64,000 nt of DNA from Antedon mediterranea (taxonomy: Eukaryota > Echinodermata > Crinoidea > Comatulida > Antedonidae): NCBI RefSeq assembly GCF_964355755.1, contig NC_092676.1, positions 17,342,288-17,406,287 on the forward strand, given 5' to 3'. Under the pieces are notes generated by a model. That model was given only the letters and a program-made list of their open reading frames with translations. It had not been told where the DNA came from and ran no database searches. This document shows, in pieces, positions 1 through 12,639 of the stretch. The translations under genes were made by a program, and so were the position numbers. Position 1 is the stretch's first letter. Each line of letters starts with the position of its first letter.

Positions 1-1880
1 TGATATAAATGTAAAAAATAAGTATAAGTAAGTAATTGACTAAATCAGTTTAGTAATGCATAGGAAAAATCACCTTCTTTCCTCAAAATTTCAAAACAAA
101 CCATTCAAATATTCAAAATAAATGACACTATATTATTATTACTTAAAGACATATTATTTCATATAAGCGTTTAAAGTAAGTATGAACTTTTATCCGAAGA
201 TGTTTTCATCAAACATTAAAAATAATATATAATTTGTTTAAGGCTTTTTTCAAGTTTATATAATATTCAATACCAAGGTTATCAATAAAATGATGACGCT
301 TGTGATATTTTATAATATTATTATATATATTATCTAATCATCATCACCAGCGCATTTATTTTTCATCGCTATATCGATTTTGTTTTATATTCTAAATTGT
401 GTGGACATTTTTTTTTCTTGTTTTGTAGTATAATGTGTCATTATCTACTATCTCGCTTTCATTTGATAATATTTTCAAAGACGCTAATCGTCATGTTTTT
501 GTTGGAAATCCAGGTTTCCATGAGGATTGAGATTTTTTTTCTTGAAGAAAAGTAGCAAATTTTGATGGATATTTTTTGTAAACTGTTGTCCGAATGTAAA
601 TGAGGTTTCTTCATTATACGGGCCGAGTTTTACATCTCAATTATAAAGTATAAGTTCACGAACCTCTATTGAAATAAGAAAAACATTAATGAATAATATT
701 AAAGATAGAAACTTAACAATTATTGCTTTTTTTACAGTTATAATTACGATAGGTAAATTTAACAAAGAGATACATTGCCTTTCTGCCAATTCGATAATAG
801 GTATTAAACACAGTCGTAAACAGAATGTAGGCACACATTAGTGAAACACGCCGGTTTGCTTTGTGACAAAATGTTCTACTTTAAATCCTTTCTTGTAACA
901 CCTGAATCATTACACGGTAAAAGATTAGTTTTTAATGTCATCATTATTCTCTTTATTGGCAAAGTACTTAGCTACAGGAAGAGCTGTTAAAAGTAGAACA
1001 TCTTAAAAGCTAAGTAAATCTGTCGTTATTCCAATCAGACAAATTTGACCTAAGTGTAATAGCCGTATGTGGACATTCCGTAGAATGTTACAAAATCATT
1101 TGAATAGATAAAGATTAATCGAAACAATCAGCCTGAACAGAAATCCGAATGGCAGTGTGTTTTCCAAACCATAAGGTTGCAAACATTGTTTGCATGGCAG
1201 CGTGTAAGCTTTTGGTAAAGTGTGTTTAAACACCTTACATAACGGTATTGTAAATAGCGTAATAGCCTAAATAGGTATTCATAATTTTATAAACTGTTTA
1301 GAGTTTGTTTTTCGTATACATCACTAACATCTTTAACATGATCCAATTATTCTAGATGCACACGCTATTCTAGTCTTATTCTTCTCTTTAAGTTGATGGT
1401 TGTCAGATAGCATTTAGTCTAGAAAACCTCACAGAAGCCAAACTTGTTGAAACATAACAGAAACAATAAGCTGCTTTTTTTTAAACTGCATATTTTGATC
1501 AACAGAATAAAATCATTTGGAGCTAGAGACAGTGAATGTTTCTGCAAATATGTTGCATGCCATGTTAACGAACTTTTGTAAATTCATCAAACGGTTCTTA
1601 CATCTCGTTAAAAATGAAGACCAATTATTATTGTTTGCTTTTATTGACATTTCTATACAGTTCAGTTAACAGAAATTAACATCAGTAGTAGAATACATTT
1701 CATAATAGTTATACGAAGAGATACAAGCTACTAGTTAGTTGAAAATGTGTTCATTCTGGAACTAATTAGGTACTGTTCCGAAGCATACTAAGTGCTGAGC
1801 CTTGAACAACTTATTATGTTAATATTTTAACGACTGAATCACCTAAAGTGTTGCTATATTTTATCTCAACAGATACAGTT
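1..1880. other. no gene seen; AT-rich flank
   Basis: AT-rich sequence with poly-A and poly-T runs. No open frame here combines splice sites with a recognisable protein family. It may be an intron or the upstream flank of the membrane-protein exon at 2351-2773. Confidence 0.5.
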
Positions 1881-1892
1881 GCAGAACATCTG

Positions 1893-1982
1893 TGACGTCA
1901 CAGGAATTTTACTGGCACTGTCATAACGAAATTGATTTTGTCGCATTCAAATCTTTTATAAAATATTTCGCTTATATAAATT
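1893..1982 (+). promoter_or_regulatory. possible promoter: CRE palindrome plus TATA-like box
   Basis: A perfect cAMP-response-element palindrome, TGACGTCA, lies at 1893-1900. A TATA-like stretch (TTATATAAAT) follows about 75 bases later near 1973-1982. A consensus-like donor (CAA|GTAAGG) sits at about 2219 and a pyrimidine-rich acceptor (CTACTTTTGTATAG) at about 2319, so a short 5' exon feeding the downstream reading frame is possible. This is inferred from motifs only; such motifs occur by chance in AT-rich DNA. Confidence 0.25.
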
Positions 1983-2350
1983 TCTACCTACTCGTTTGTG
2001 AAGTCTGCTACATACATTCTGATTAACGATTAGCGAAGCATTAAAATTAACGCTTGAACGTTGCCGTCTGCTATGTGAACGCGGGAAAAATCACTTTCTG
2101 CCCGTAAATACATCTTCGAAAAACGTTTGTCGGCATAATTCTGTGTCCTACGGTGGAAAAACGATTATTTTTCTTTGATTCGTGTTAAACAACCGTTCAA
2201 TTATTCTATTTATATTCAAGTAAGGTGGGCCGCCTCAATCAATATTGTATGTTTACACAATTACATACTCTTCAGTTAGTTCGATGTTACAAACCAGTCA
2301 GTGTCTACTTTTGTATAGTAAAGTAGTAACACATATTATCTGGAATTAAG

Positions 2351-2773
2351 TTGAAACTAAATATCACTAAATTTCCACCGGATCGAATACAATTGTACGA
2401 TGCGCAACATGGATTATTTTACTTTCTATATGTGTTGATATTTGCTACGCTCAGAAATAACAAGAAGATGAGGAGCTACGTAGTGTGTGGGTTAATGATA
2501 TTTTCAACGTGGTTAGACTATGTATTTGGTGAAGACTTCAGTGACCAATTAGACAATGCGGCCACTAAACCTGGATATATGAGCAGTTTTGATGGAATTG
2601 TACGATTTAAAATGATAATAGAATCTATATTTATTTGCATACTTGCTTCAACAGTTTTTATCGGACTTGTAATGTGGGTGATAAAGACGAACTTTGACGA
2701 GAACCAACAGTCAAAAATGAGGCGGGAAGCATCAATACGCGAACGGCAAAACTCCACGGCTCACCAAGTTTAG
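2351..2773 (+). CDS. probable terminal exon of an unrecognised three-helix membrane protein
   Basis: A 140-codon open stretch with a protein-like, non-repetitive composition. It has three hydrophobic segments: about residues 20-33 (around GLFYFLYVLIFATL), 42-57 (around SYVVCGLMIFSTW) and 87-108 (around IIESIFICILASTVFIG). A basic and polar tail ending in HQV follows. There is no in-frame ATG at the start: the frame is open from about 2330 after a TAA, and an AG lies at 2349-2350. It therefore looks like a 3'-terminal coding exon joined to an upstream exon, or a shorter protein from the internal ATG at 2468. I do not recognise the family. The antisense frame at 2518-2757 is a shadow. Confidence 0.45.
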   Translation: MKLNITKFPPDRIQLYDAQHGLFYFLYVLIFATLRNNKKMRSYVVCGLMIFSTWLDYVFGEDFSDQLDNAATKPGYMSSFDGIVRFKMIIESIFICILASTVFIGLVMWVIKTNFDENQQSKMRREASIRERQNSTAHQV

Positions 2774-4125
2774 CAAAGACTAAGCCTTCCTTACCAAACC
2801 AAATGAATTATTTCTCAAATTTATGTAAATTTTTTTTCATCTTGACATCTTTACGATAGACGCAATAACTTTTTCCAGACTTTGTGATTTAATCATTATT
2901 TAATATTTGGTGGAGGTTCATTTTGAATATAATGTTATGTTACGCTTGAATCATGTGACTTGTTTTATAACATAACAAATCACATATTTATGATTTCGCA
3001 TTTCTAGGTATTAAAATATGAATGAGATATCGAAATAATAATAGCAATGATATGCATTAATCAACATATTCCACATACAGATTCCTGTATGCATCATAAT
3101 AGGAACATAACTCTCAAAAACACAACTTAAGTCTTCCATTGAATCGTAAATATTTGATACTATGCGTCTACCAGAATAACAGAGATTCATGGTGTGCCAT
3201 GTTATTCGATTTTTGATTTGATTGCGTTCTTTTAATTTAATGAACTCTGTAGTATGTTACGGATGATTTTATTGGCGTTTATAAAGCACGTGCGAGCAAA
3301 ATGGTCACAATGGAATTTACAGTAAAATAAAAAACGGTGCTTAAGAAACTTTCCCGATTTAGAAGAAGTTAGTTTTACTCCCATAAATAATTATGGATAC
3401 ATGTGTGTCAGAATATAAATTAGGCCTATTGGTTTTTTTTTTGGTATTATAAGATGATAATATTATGATAATACAGTTTCTATAAACCATTATGCCTATC
3501 GATACTTAATGGGAAAAACGTGACCAAAAACAAATGGAACCGATAGAGATTATCATCAGGTAAAAAAGTAATTCAACACAATAATATCTGCATGTTAACA
3601 TAATACCTTGATAAATTACTATTAATTTATTTTATTATGTGAAGGTAAACAAGTAATAGGTAAACAAGTATTAGGTCTATTGAAATTTTGGCGTGCTGCT
3701 ATATGTTATTAAGCCATGCATGACTAATTAGCCAAGCTTACCCATGCATACCTAATCAAGCACACAGTGACGTTACGGTATGCCTATAGAACACAGAGCA
3801 ATGAACCCAATGGCATTCGGTAGTATGCTACACATTTATATGGTGTTAGCATATTCAATCATTTTTTTAAATAACTACCTTGTCAACAAAGTGATTTTTG
3901 GTATTAAGTTCCCTACCCAACCTTCCTCCACCAACCAGCTTCTGTCCCCGGCTGTGTCCCTCTTGGGAGTTTACTTTTTTGATTTAGTTAACTAACTTGT
4001 ACAGTTTATTTTGATGATTCTTTTTTGTTATCATAATTTAGGCCTAAGTATAAAAATGTACTATTTTCAAATACAGTATTGTACTCTAAAACTTGTTGTA
4101 CTCTACAGCCAGTAATAGATCAGCA
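2774..4125. other. no gene seen
   Basis: AT-rich intergenic sequence. The 71-codon frame at 3780-3995 has no splice sites, family motif or codon pattern to support it. Confidence 0.5.
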
Positions 4126-4127
4126 TT

Positions 4128-4228
4128 AAGCCCTGTGTACACTATCAAAATTAGCTTATGAAAACATTGCGATCTTCGTGTCCATATATGTCACATAAAG
4201 TTTGATAGTATAGTGTAGACAGAGCTTA
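4128..4228. mobile_element. MITE family 2 (CTCTGTCTACACTATCAAA ends), diverged copy
   Basis: Begins with a degenerate AAGCCCTGTGTACACTATCA and ends with the inverse, TGTAGACAGAGCTT. The inner part contains CCATATATGTCACATAAAGT, shared with the copies at 48.9, 49.2, 49.5 and 62.8 kb. It is too short to encode a transposase, so it is a non-autonomous DNA element. Confidence 0.7.
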
Positions 4229-4851
4229 AAATTCACGTTTTGAATTTCATTGATGAATGTATATCAGTTTCTGTAAACCATTAAAAAAAAACTAACCAAT
4301 GTATATACAGTTTATTAAATAATAAAAAAAAAACCAAATCTTGACTAATTTGATTATTATTTTAAATTACAGTACACTCACACAATCTAGTATATGAATG
4401 TCAACAAATTGTATTGATACCAAATTTCTGTAAAAAATAAAAGTGCTATAACGTTATTAGTTTTGAATGTCAGGGGTTTTGAACATCGCTCCTACTTGCC
4501 AGTCAGCCGATGTTGCGATATACTTTACCAACCATCATGAGTTTATCAAGTATTGGTGTATGCCGAGAAGTTATCGCAACACCTTGTTTTTTACGCTCCA
4601 TTTCTTTGTAGTTGGCGTCAAGATGCAATCGAACAGTCCCTATATTATCTTTCTCTTAAAGATAACCAGGGTTGTGTTTTAATTAAACGTTTTGTTTGTT
4701 AACCTAACAACACGAATAATTCTCTAATACGTCTATCTTCTCCATGGTCTGATATTGTAATTTACGCTCCACTTAATAAAACAACAAGGCGTACGTAGTA
4801 CGTAGAGAAGTGCTTTGTTATTTAAAATATCTACATGATTCTATCTTAATA

Positions 4852-4922
4852 TATGTAATTTAATAGATCGGGTAATATAACAAATATAATTTGTTATTTT
4901 ACACGATCTATTAAATTACATA
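4852..4922. repeat. 19-bp perfect inverted repeat
   Basis: TATGTAATTTAATAGATCG at 4852-4870 is matched exactly by its reverse complement at 4904-4922. The spacer (GGTAATATAACAAAT...ATTTGTTATTTTAC) is itself partly palindromic, so the 71 bases can fold into a long hairpin. It resembles a small MITE, but no second copy was found in the window. Confidence 0.75.
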
Positions 4923-5504
4923 CGACTCGTATTTACATGTACTTATACCATTAACATGATTAATCAGATATTTAAACCACTAAGAATACGGCATTGTAAG
5001 AGCTGATGACACTGATCTTTGTTTTCTGTTTGAACCGTTTTATATAGGCATAGAAAATAGAGGCGATTTCAAAACGAAATACAACTGATTTCGTCTTTTA
5101 CTTCAGCGCAGAAGGCACAGCATTTTCTTGTTCATTCTTTGCAATGCTTCATTCAACTCATTTTAACTCATTCATAAACATTAATGTTTAACAAACCACA
5201 TGATATAAATGAAAAGAATATATACGTACGGAAACTTAAACATAATTTCTGATCATTCAGAGCCTACGTTGTCAATAATTCACTCTTCCGTGGTCGAACT
5301 TACCCGTCAAACACGATCATTAATACGAAACTGGTTTTACTGATGATAAATAAAGCATGTTCTTCTATCTTCACTAAAATCATACCCAAAATGTAACTAT
5401 ATTTAAAATGTATAACTTTATCTCCCGATTGCTTGATTAATTCAATTTCCACATATTTTTAAATATTGTAAAAAAAGATTATAAAATAGACAAACATTGA
5501 TTGC

Positions 5505-5700
5505 TGCGTAGCAGCTATTCATATCATTCAGTGCATCTTGACCGTCCGTCACGCTTCGTTGCATGTCAGATTCGAAAGGTCATGGTTTGTCTACAAAACG
5601 TTGGCCTAGGACGACCTAGGCAGAGTTTGACAGCTTTTTCTCTCTGCGGTAAAATCAATTATTGCAGGCGATGATAATTGTACACTGCATCCTCCGTAAT
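5505..5700 (+). repeat. dispersed repeat, copy 1 (GTAGCAGCTATTCATAT type)
   Basis: About 190 bases that align by eye with 13810-13995. Shared blocks include GTAGCAGCTATTCATAT, a CACGCTTCG block, ACGACCTAGGC and CTCTCTG. The two copies are clearly diverged. No A/B box was found, so the class is unknown. Confidence 0.6.
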
Positions 5701-8700
5701 AGATATTTTGTTATCCAATGATAAGCGTTTTTAAAGGTGGGAGCCAATAATTAAATTTCTAACATTGTATCACCTTGTCAACTAATGTTGATGAATAGAA
5801 AATAAATGCTTAAAGTAAAATTTACCAATATAACCTGATTTTTTTTAATAGAATAATTTGATAATGTGTCTTGTTTCAGGCTTAAAACCTCTTTCAGTGG
5901 TTAGGGAATTTCTATGTTAATTAAACTAGATTTTATCCAAATGTTTAAAAATGTCCTAATCTATAATGGAACTCCTATTGGCAGAGTTGATTCATTGGTT
6001 ACCCTCCGTTAAACTATACTTACCATGATGTTCTTAAAATATTTGCAAAACCTGTACTTATACAATGTTATTTAAGTGTCCTTTTTGCTTATCAAACACT
6101 CATTGAACCGTCTTGGAATAATATACAAGAACTTGTGTATACCGATAAACCAAACTATGCAACAAACTCTCAAATCACCGGGCCTAATAATAATAGTACT
6201 AGAGTAGTTAAATTGAAATTTAAAAAGAAAACAAATACCAAAAGTCCTTTACTTAGATAATTGTCTATTTACTACTTAAACACACATTCATGTTCCTGTG
6301 ACTTTATACAGTCTATTTTAACGAGAGTTACACCCCATTTAGTATTCATCCATGCATGCAGCTAAGCCTAATTATTAATAACCTTTTTGATCAGAAAATA
6401 TGTATTCGATTATTAAATGCAGCGATTACTCTGTATTTTGGGATGGAAAAAATATATTCATAGTGAGGGTCGTTAATAGTTTCAATTTAAAAAAGAATGT
6501 AATATAATTTAATAAAAAATAAATACATTTTAAACTAACACGTGTCTCACGAGTCTCTTCTTTTTGTATATTCTAAACTACTGTGAAACTAGAGGCCTTC
6601 ATTATATTATGTAACTCTAAGATGTAAACTCATTCTCATTCTGGTTCACTACAAATATGGTGAACAACGATGACATCACTAAAACATGGCAATTGTAAAC
6701 AAAAGCAGATCTCCTTAGATGTGTGCATGTGGTAGAGCATAGAGATAATATTATAGTGAATATCTCTATGGGTAGAGTTAAAGGTATGTAAAGAAAGAAC
6801 CCCTGTAAAAAATACAGTAGGCCTACAACAAAATAATATATCGCATACATTATGCCTGGTACTGCTGTACGCCAATTTTCCTCTCCAAATGTAATCTGTC
6901 ATATAGTAAGGGGAGAACATTTTGAAAATTTAACTTAAATAATAGGAATTCATAGCTTTACAAAATAAACACCGAGAACACCCATGTATAAAACATAACG
7001 CCCCCAACGGTTGATTATTTGTTACCTCATGGAATTTTGAACGTCTCTTCATGCCCATCTATAGGTGGCAGTAGAGCTTTTTTGATTTCAGAAAAAAAAA
7101 CTCTTTAAAAGTAATAAGCCTGTCATCCAGTGTACCAAAGACATACATACTGGCATATAGGATACTTTTCATTTTAAACTAACTTCAAAATAATACCAAT
7201 AATAGACGATCATGGGCGGCTGGAATGGTTTGAATAGCATAATTCATTATTAATAACTGTTTATTTTATATTCTCTTCTTGATTTTATTATTTAGTATCA
7301 ACCATTTATCACAATTCGAATAGTGTATCGTAGACATTATAAACAAAGGACATTTACGCATTACATTTTGTATATAGCATAATAATACAGTAAACAATAG
7401 ATGATTTCAGTAATATATTAAAGCATATAAAGGTACAGTATAATGCATGATGAACAAATATTTCATAGTTTGTGTTAAGTTGTAATCATATCATGATATC
7501 CCAGATGAGCAAAGAAAGATCGCCATTCTGTAATTATTTGACGTAACGTAAGCGTTGACATTTACCGCGATATTTCTTATCTATACTAACGCCGTGAATC
7601 TGAACAAAACATTCATGTGATAGATTGTTTCAATGATAATATCAGTTTTTACGACTACGTATGTAAACTGGTAGACAACTGCAAAGAAATCGTGATCACT
7701 TCCTCTCTTTGGTTGTGGATCTTTTAATAGAAGGAGAACTTGTACGTATGTAATAAAATCGCAGCGATAGACGTATGTTTTACTATTTCAACATTGATAG
7801 TAAACATCACTTTCTCTGTGTTATTAAACAGTAATATTATACTCATTTTATCTTTTCTCTAAACTCAATTAAATGATTTATCAAACGAAATGATTTTGCT
7901 GTGGACAATTCGTCTTCTTATTGTTGAACTTTCTGTTGACACGTTTCATTAAAGTTATACAAACAACAACTAATTGCATCATATTCATCAGGATTCTTAC
8001 CTTTACCACAACAAAGAACAGAGTAAAAGGAAAATCATAGGTGAATTTGAAATGAAGTTTAATCTCATCGCTTTAAAACGATGTTTTGACCTCCTCTGCC
8101 GGGTGCACTCTGTTCAGGCTCGCCGTACATTATACGATGGATCCTTTTACTGGCATTCTGGATACATGTCCAGCCCATATCAGCTGTGATTAGTGTCGCC
8201 TCGATTCATACTGTAAATGCCAACTCTTTCAAGTATGTCCAATTTTGTGAGGTGATCCTGCCAAGAAATAAATGAATTATGTTCTTGTGTGTCTTTTTTG
8301 AGCTGCTGACAATAGCATAACAAAGCATCTTATTGCTTCGTAGACTTCGAATCTGGTTGATTGTCGGATCCAAGATTATGTCCATATTTGAGCTTTCGGA
8401 AGGATGAACAGGCATTATTAAAGGGGGTTTTGTATTTCTTTGTCGATTCTGTTGAGTGTTACGGCATAAATCGGGATTGCCGCGGAAGGAAGACCGTGCT
8501 TTTCTGGTGCAGGCTTTTGATATTTAAGCAATATTCTAAAGGTCTCCTTTGCCACCTGCAAATGGCAGTTCTATAAAGAGCTGCTTGCTTTATGGTTTTG
8601 CAAGGGTAAAAATCCTCCCATCAAGACTTTGATAATAACTTAGTTGCTTTGGTATAATTATATGGAGCTTTATCAGAAAAACAGAAATAGAGTAGATAGA

Positions 8701-8917
8701 TTTGAAGACACAACCCTATTGAGTTGACTTATATTTTTATATATTTAACTATATTTAACTAATTGCTGGTTACCATATGGAATCAGGCCATTTATTCCAA
8801 CATGAATGTTTGAGTAGAATATCTGGACATCTCTGATCCGTCTCAATGGACCAAAGAAAGCTCTTGAATATTTTTCATCAGCTAGGCGTGTAGGTCTGCT
8901 GTTTGCAGCCACCAGTC
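5701..8917. other. no gene seen
   Basis: Mostly AT-rich. Several open frames of 66-94 codons (around 6.6-6.9 and 8.0-8.6 kb) have no family match, and their composition follows base content. The 8.0-9.7 kb part is less AT-rich and may be a decayed transposon on the minus strand, but no motif could be read. Confidence 0.4.
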
Positions 8918-9048
8918 TTTTTAGTCGCGTGGACGCGACTCTATAGTTCACTATGTCGGTCGGTCGGTCTGTCGGTCTGTCGGACTGTCTGTCGGTCCGG
9001 TATCACTATGCGTTTTAGCACGTGACTTATGGCTGTTGGCCTTGTTTC
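8918..9048 (+). repeat. GGTCTGTC dispersed repeat, copy a
   Basis: Full-length copy. It starts TTTTAGTCGCGTGGACGCGACT, whose 7-bp arms AGTCGCG/CGCGACT form a hairpin. Then come TATAGTTCACTATG, an inner (GGTC/TGTC)n tract, GGTCCGGTATCACTATGCG, and the 3' end CTTATGGCTGTTGGCCTTG. Other copies lie at 16.2, 20.2, 21.0 and 25.9 kb. Confidence 0.85.
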
Positions 9049-11819
9049 ATTCTGCGAAGCCTTTACGCTGTAGCTTGCTGAGCATCTTGCTGTTTACATT
9101 TTCTTCTGTATGAAACACTTATTTTTCTTTGCTGTTTCAAAAGATGTTTGTTTTATGGCAGTCAAAGTGTCATTTAATCTGTACTGTGATTGGAATGCTA
9201 TAATAAGAGCTTTCTCTCCAATTCTGTATGAAGAGAAAACTTGATGGTGTTTAGTTTTATTTTAAGTTTCAGATTTTATTGATGCTAATTTTCAAAAGAG
9301 GCACGCACCATTTAAATACCAGTGGAGCACTCTAGTCCTCTCATTGCACTTGTTGAGGTAACATCTGCCATCTGACATCTTGTGATGATGATCTATATGA
9401 TTTCGTTTCCAGAACAGTATTTGTTGTCTCTCATTTGAGAATCTGGTCTCTTTATAAAAGAGGCAGCAATAGAATACATCAATGTTTAAAATGAAGTTCT
9501 GTGAGTATTTTGGGTGTGTTTTCTTTGGCTACCGTTACAGAGAATAGATCTAACTGGGGCTGGCATGTAAGGATGGGATAAGCTTTGTTTTCCTAACCAT
9601 CACATTTTGTTTTCCTAGACCGCCTGGTAGACAACTGCTTGGATACCTCACCTGACTCATTTTTATCCATTGCCATAGTCTTTCCCACCAAGTTGTTGAA
9701 GTAGCTGTTGCGCATCAGCTATATTCACTCTCTGAACCGTGTATACGGTGGACCACAATGTGCGATAACTGGCAGTGGCAGTAAAGTAAATCGCAAAAAA
9801 AATCATCTATGACTAAACTTAAAATAACTTTTTAAACAAATTGTAATAATTTCTTAAGACCCTGAGATGATTGATCCGTACGAATAATCGGGTGCTTGGG
9901 TCAATAATGAGTTTTGCACTCAAACTGAACATGAATTAGAAATTCAGTAAGTGCATAATATGAAACAACTGATTGTTGAACTTGTTGTGAACTTATTGTG
10001 TTCAGAAATTATATAGCGAGTGGATACGGAGTCTACAGAGGGCGCTGCACATGTTTACATCAATGAATTTGTCAATTTTTATTTACATGACAAATGCCAT
10101 GATATTTTATATAGCAAAGTGATACCTATCAAACGATTTTCCAACGCCCTAGCCTATGATAAAGCACTGCTTTCAATCAAACCAACACACACGCTCTTTG
10201 AACTCTATGTCTCTAACCGCGAACCTCTATGGAACGTTGCGAATCAAAGACGGTGTTAATATTTTAATCAGGATTAACAACAATGTACCCGTGTCGTAAA
10301 TCGCAGTCTGAGTGCTACATGAACGATTGACATGAACATGTCTGCGTTGAGGATTAATTGACAATAGCAAGATAGATGGACTACTATTTTTAATTTAATG
10401 AAAATCGGTCTACGCAAAGTTAACTTTCTTACGACCGTAGTTTAAAGCAGTTGATAATATTAATAAAATATGTAATTTTTATATAAACATTGTTCCGAAA
10501 ACCTCCGAAAATTTAAAATTACGTTATTCTATAGAATATTATTAGGTAATGCATTTGATAATGTGTGTTTTAACGTATCCGTTGGTGTGTGCAGTGCAAT
10601 AATTTAGTTTTAAATTGCGGCTAAGCAGCGCCATTTTCACAAATCGATGTGATTGATTTAAATTGTAGTGTCTGGTGATTGGCAAATTGTAAAGCGACCT
10701 CTATAGTACAAACACCCATGCAGAATATCTGCTGTGACATGCTGGAGACGCACGGTCGGCGTCAATTTAGTCGGTAAGTGCGTCATAAAATACTTCACCA
10801 TACCTGTATGTGCATAATACATGTATGTTAAGAGTCGTGATCAATTTTTAATCAAATCAGGTAGGTCTATCATCCCATGAAGATCTGATATTGTGCAATG
10901 CGTGTATGTATTCTGGATAAGTTCTTTAATCAAGATAAATGTTAAAATGTAACTAGAAATGTGTCTGTGCGTTTTACCTGATCATTAATTGTTTCGATTT
11001 GTTTTCTTTAGTATAGTGTAGGCCTATTAAAGGCAAAAAAAACCAATTTTTACCAACAATATCCTATTTTAGTTAAAGGATTAGATTTCCTATATATCAT
11101 ACGTAACGTCATTTTTTTTTTGACACGATGACTTCATATTAATTGAGAAAGATAATTTTCTGAGCAAGAGCATTTTAAATTTAGAGAGAAACTCGTACTT
11201 GCGATGCACTCCGTTGAATGTAATGGTGATCTATGACAGAGAAAAAATAATTAATCAAAAGGTTGATTTTCATATAACGTCACAACATTGTATAGGTCAA
11301 AGTTTACATTAATTTATATCAAAATCATTGAATAGAAATTGGTATCACACATTAATTGTGTGTTAAGTTATAACAAAAATGCCTTTTTTATATGAAAAAC
11401 TGATGTTCGTATAACTTTCAAATATACTAATTAATTTATTATAATAATAAATAATAATAATAATAATCTTCCTTATAAAAAACCCAATAATTTAAATAAA
11501 TATATTAAAAATAAAAATAATAATATTACTTATAAAAAGACAAAATAAGCAGTTGAATTTAACAAAAAAACTGACTAATATGTGACATAAAAAAAAAAGA
11601 GATTATTTAAAAAAAAATTATTTTGTCAGTGGGCAATATCAAAAATTGTATATAAGAAAAGTACATTTTTCGAGAGGAGTTGTTGATATGTACAGTATTT
11701 GTTTTTATAACGCCTAAATAAATTTATGTTGGTTTTTACCTTATTAAATAGACTTGCACTAAGTCTGTAGTTAGTTCGATGTTTGTCTGAACCTGAAATC
11801 GGGCTCAAGTTGTATACGT
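9049..11819. other. no gene seen
   Basis: Non-coding by inspection. The 79-codon frame at 10020-10259 has no splice context or family motif. An ATA/AAT-rich low-complexity stretch fills about 11.43-11.62 kb. Confidence 0.45.
11438..11466. repeat. (ATA)n microsatellite
   Basis: A short run of AATAAT triplets inside a longer AT-rich low-complexity stretch. Confidence 0.8.
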
Positions 11820-12090
11820 ATGAAACGCCATATGTGCCAAACTATTTATTTTTTACAAATATTAAGTAAAAACTCCGTCTTGAACCCAGACTGCTTATTA
11901 AACTATACCTAAGTATTATGGATAATGGCACTAAAGAAACAGGTGGAATTACTGGACTGCTGGATTTCATAAACATGCCCGGGAAGCTTTTTTGAAGTGA
12001 GAGTGTGAGTGTGTGGGGGAGTGAGTGAATCTGGCAAACCCGGATGGCCACGTCTATGAAAATATAAAAATAACTAGATCTAATTTATAA

Positions 12091-12470
12091 AATGCCCTCA
12101 GAAAGTTTAAATCTAATGAAGAAATGTTAAGGGCGGACTCGATTGCCAGGTATTTTGACGATAAGGACTACAATAATAGTTTCTTGGGTAAGGTTAAGAA
12201 ATCCAGCTTCGCCAATAACCAATTCCAACATTATAGGAAATTGCTAACGAGGAAAATGAAATGTGTGACCTATGGCGCGCGTCAACATTTCTCCGATTTA
12301 TTTAACAGTGTTGACTCATCTGAACATAAGACCAGTGTAAATGAAGCTCTTGATAATTGTTTAGACAGTGAAATTTGTGCCTCACCACATAATATAAAGC
12401 TATTAATTAAAAGATTGCCCAATGCCAAACCAGCTGGGTATGATGGTCTTTGCAGTGAGCATCCCAATTC
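12091..12470 (+). pseudogene. LINE fragment, linker region before the reverse transcriptase
   Basis: The frame around 12124-12470 reads like the segment just upstream of a non-LTR reverse transcriptase. An RKLLTRK-type stretch is followed by a 'LPNAKPAGYDGLCSEH' block, matching the K-A-x-G-x-D-G-L-x-x-E-H motif of CR1/Jockey-group LINEs. The reverse transcriptase core is absent and the frame stops shortly after, so it is a 5'- and 3'-truncated dead copy. It resembles the LINE at 53.7 kb only in general layout. Confidence 0.65.
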
Positions 12471-12540
12471 GCCTCTCTGAGCGTCGTCTGTTTCAGCGAA
12501 CGTACTTGTTTGTGTCATTTTGTTGTCGTTTTCTTCAAAA

Positions 12541-12622
12541 TACGTTGTACGTTTCTGCGAGTACGTTCTATGTTTCTGCGAGTACATTGTACGTTTCTGC
12601 GAGTACGTTGTATATGTCCACG
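12541..12622 (+). repeat. 21-bp minisatellite, about four units
   Basis: Tandem units of the type TACGTTGTACGTTTCTGCGAG, the last degenerate. The open frames seen here on both strands (STFYVSASTLYV and the antisense TYSQK repeats) come from this array and are not proteins. Confidence 0.85.
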
Positions 12623-12639
12623 AATATATTGTCAAATCA

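Noticed and set aside
6617-6920. Two overlapping minus-strand frames of 77 and 94 codons
   Set aside because: Cys/His/Tyr-rich composition follows AT content; two frames over the same bases, no homology, no splice sites.
7974-8576. Three short frames suggesting a gene
   Set aside because: No family motif and no consistent splice chain; may be a decayed transposon, but unreadable.
10020-10259. A 79-codon frame beginning with GTG
   Set aside because: No ATG, no acceptor or donor, and no recognisable domain.
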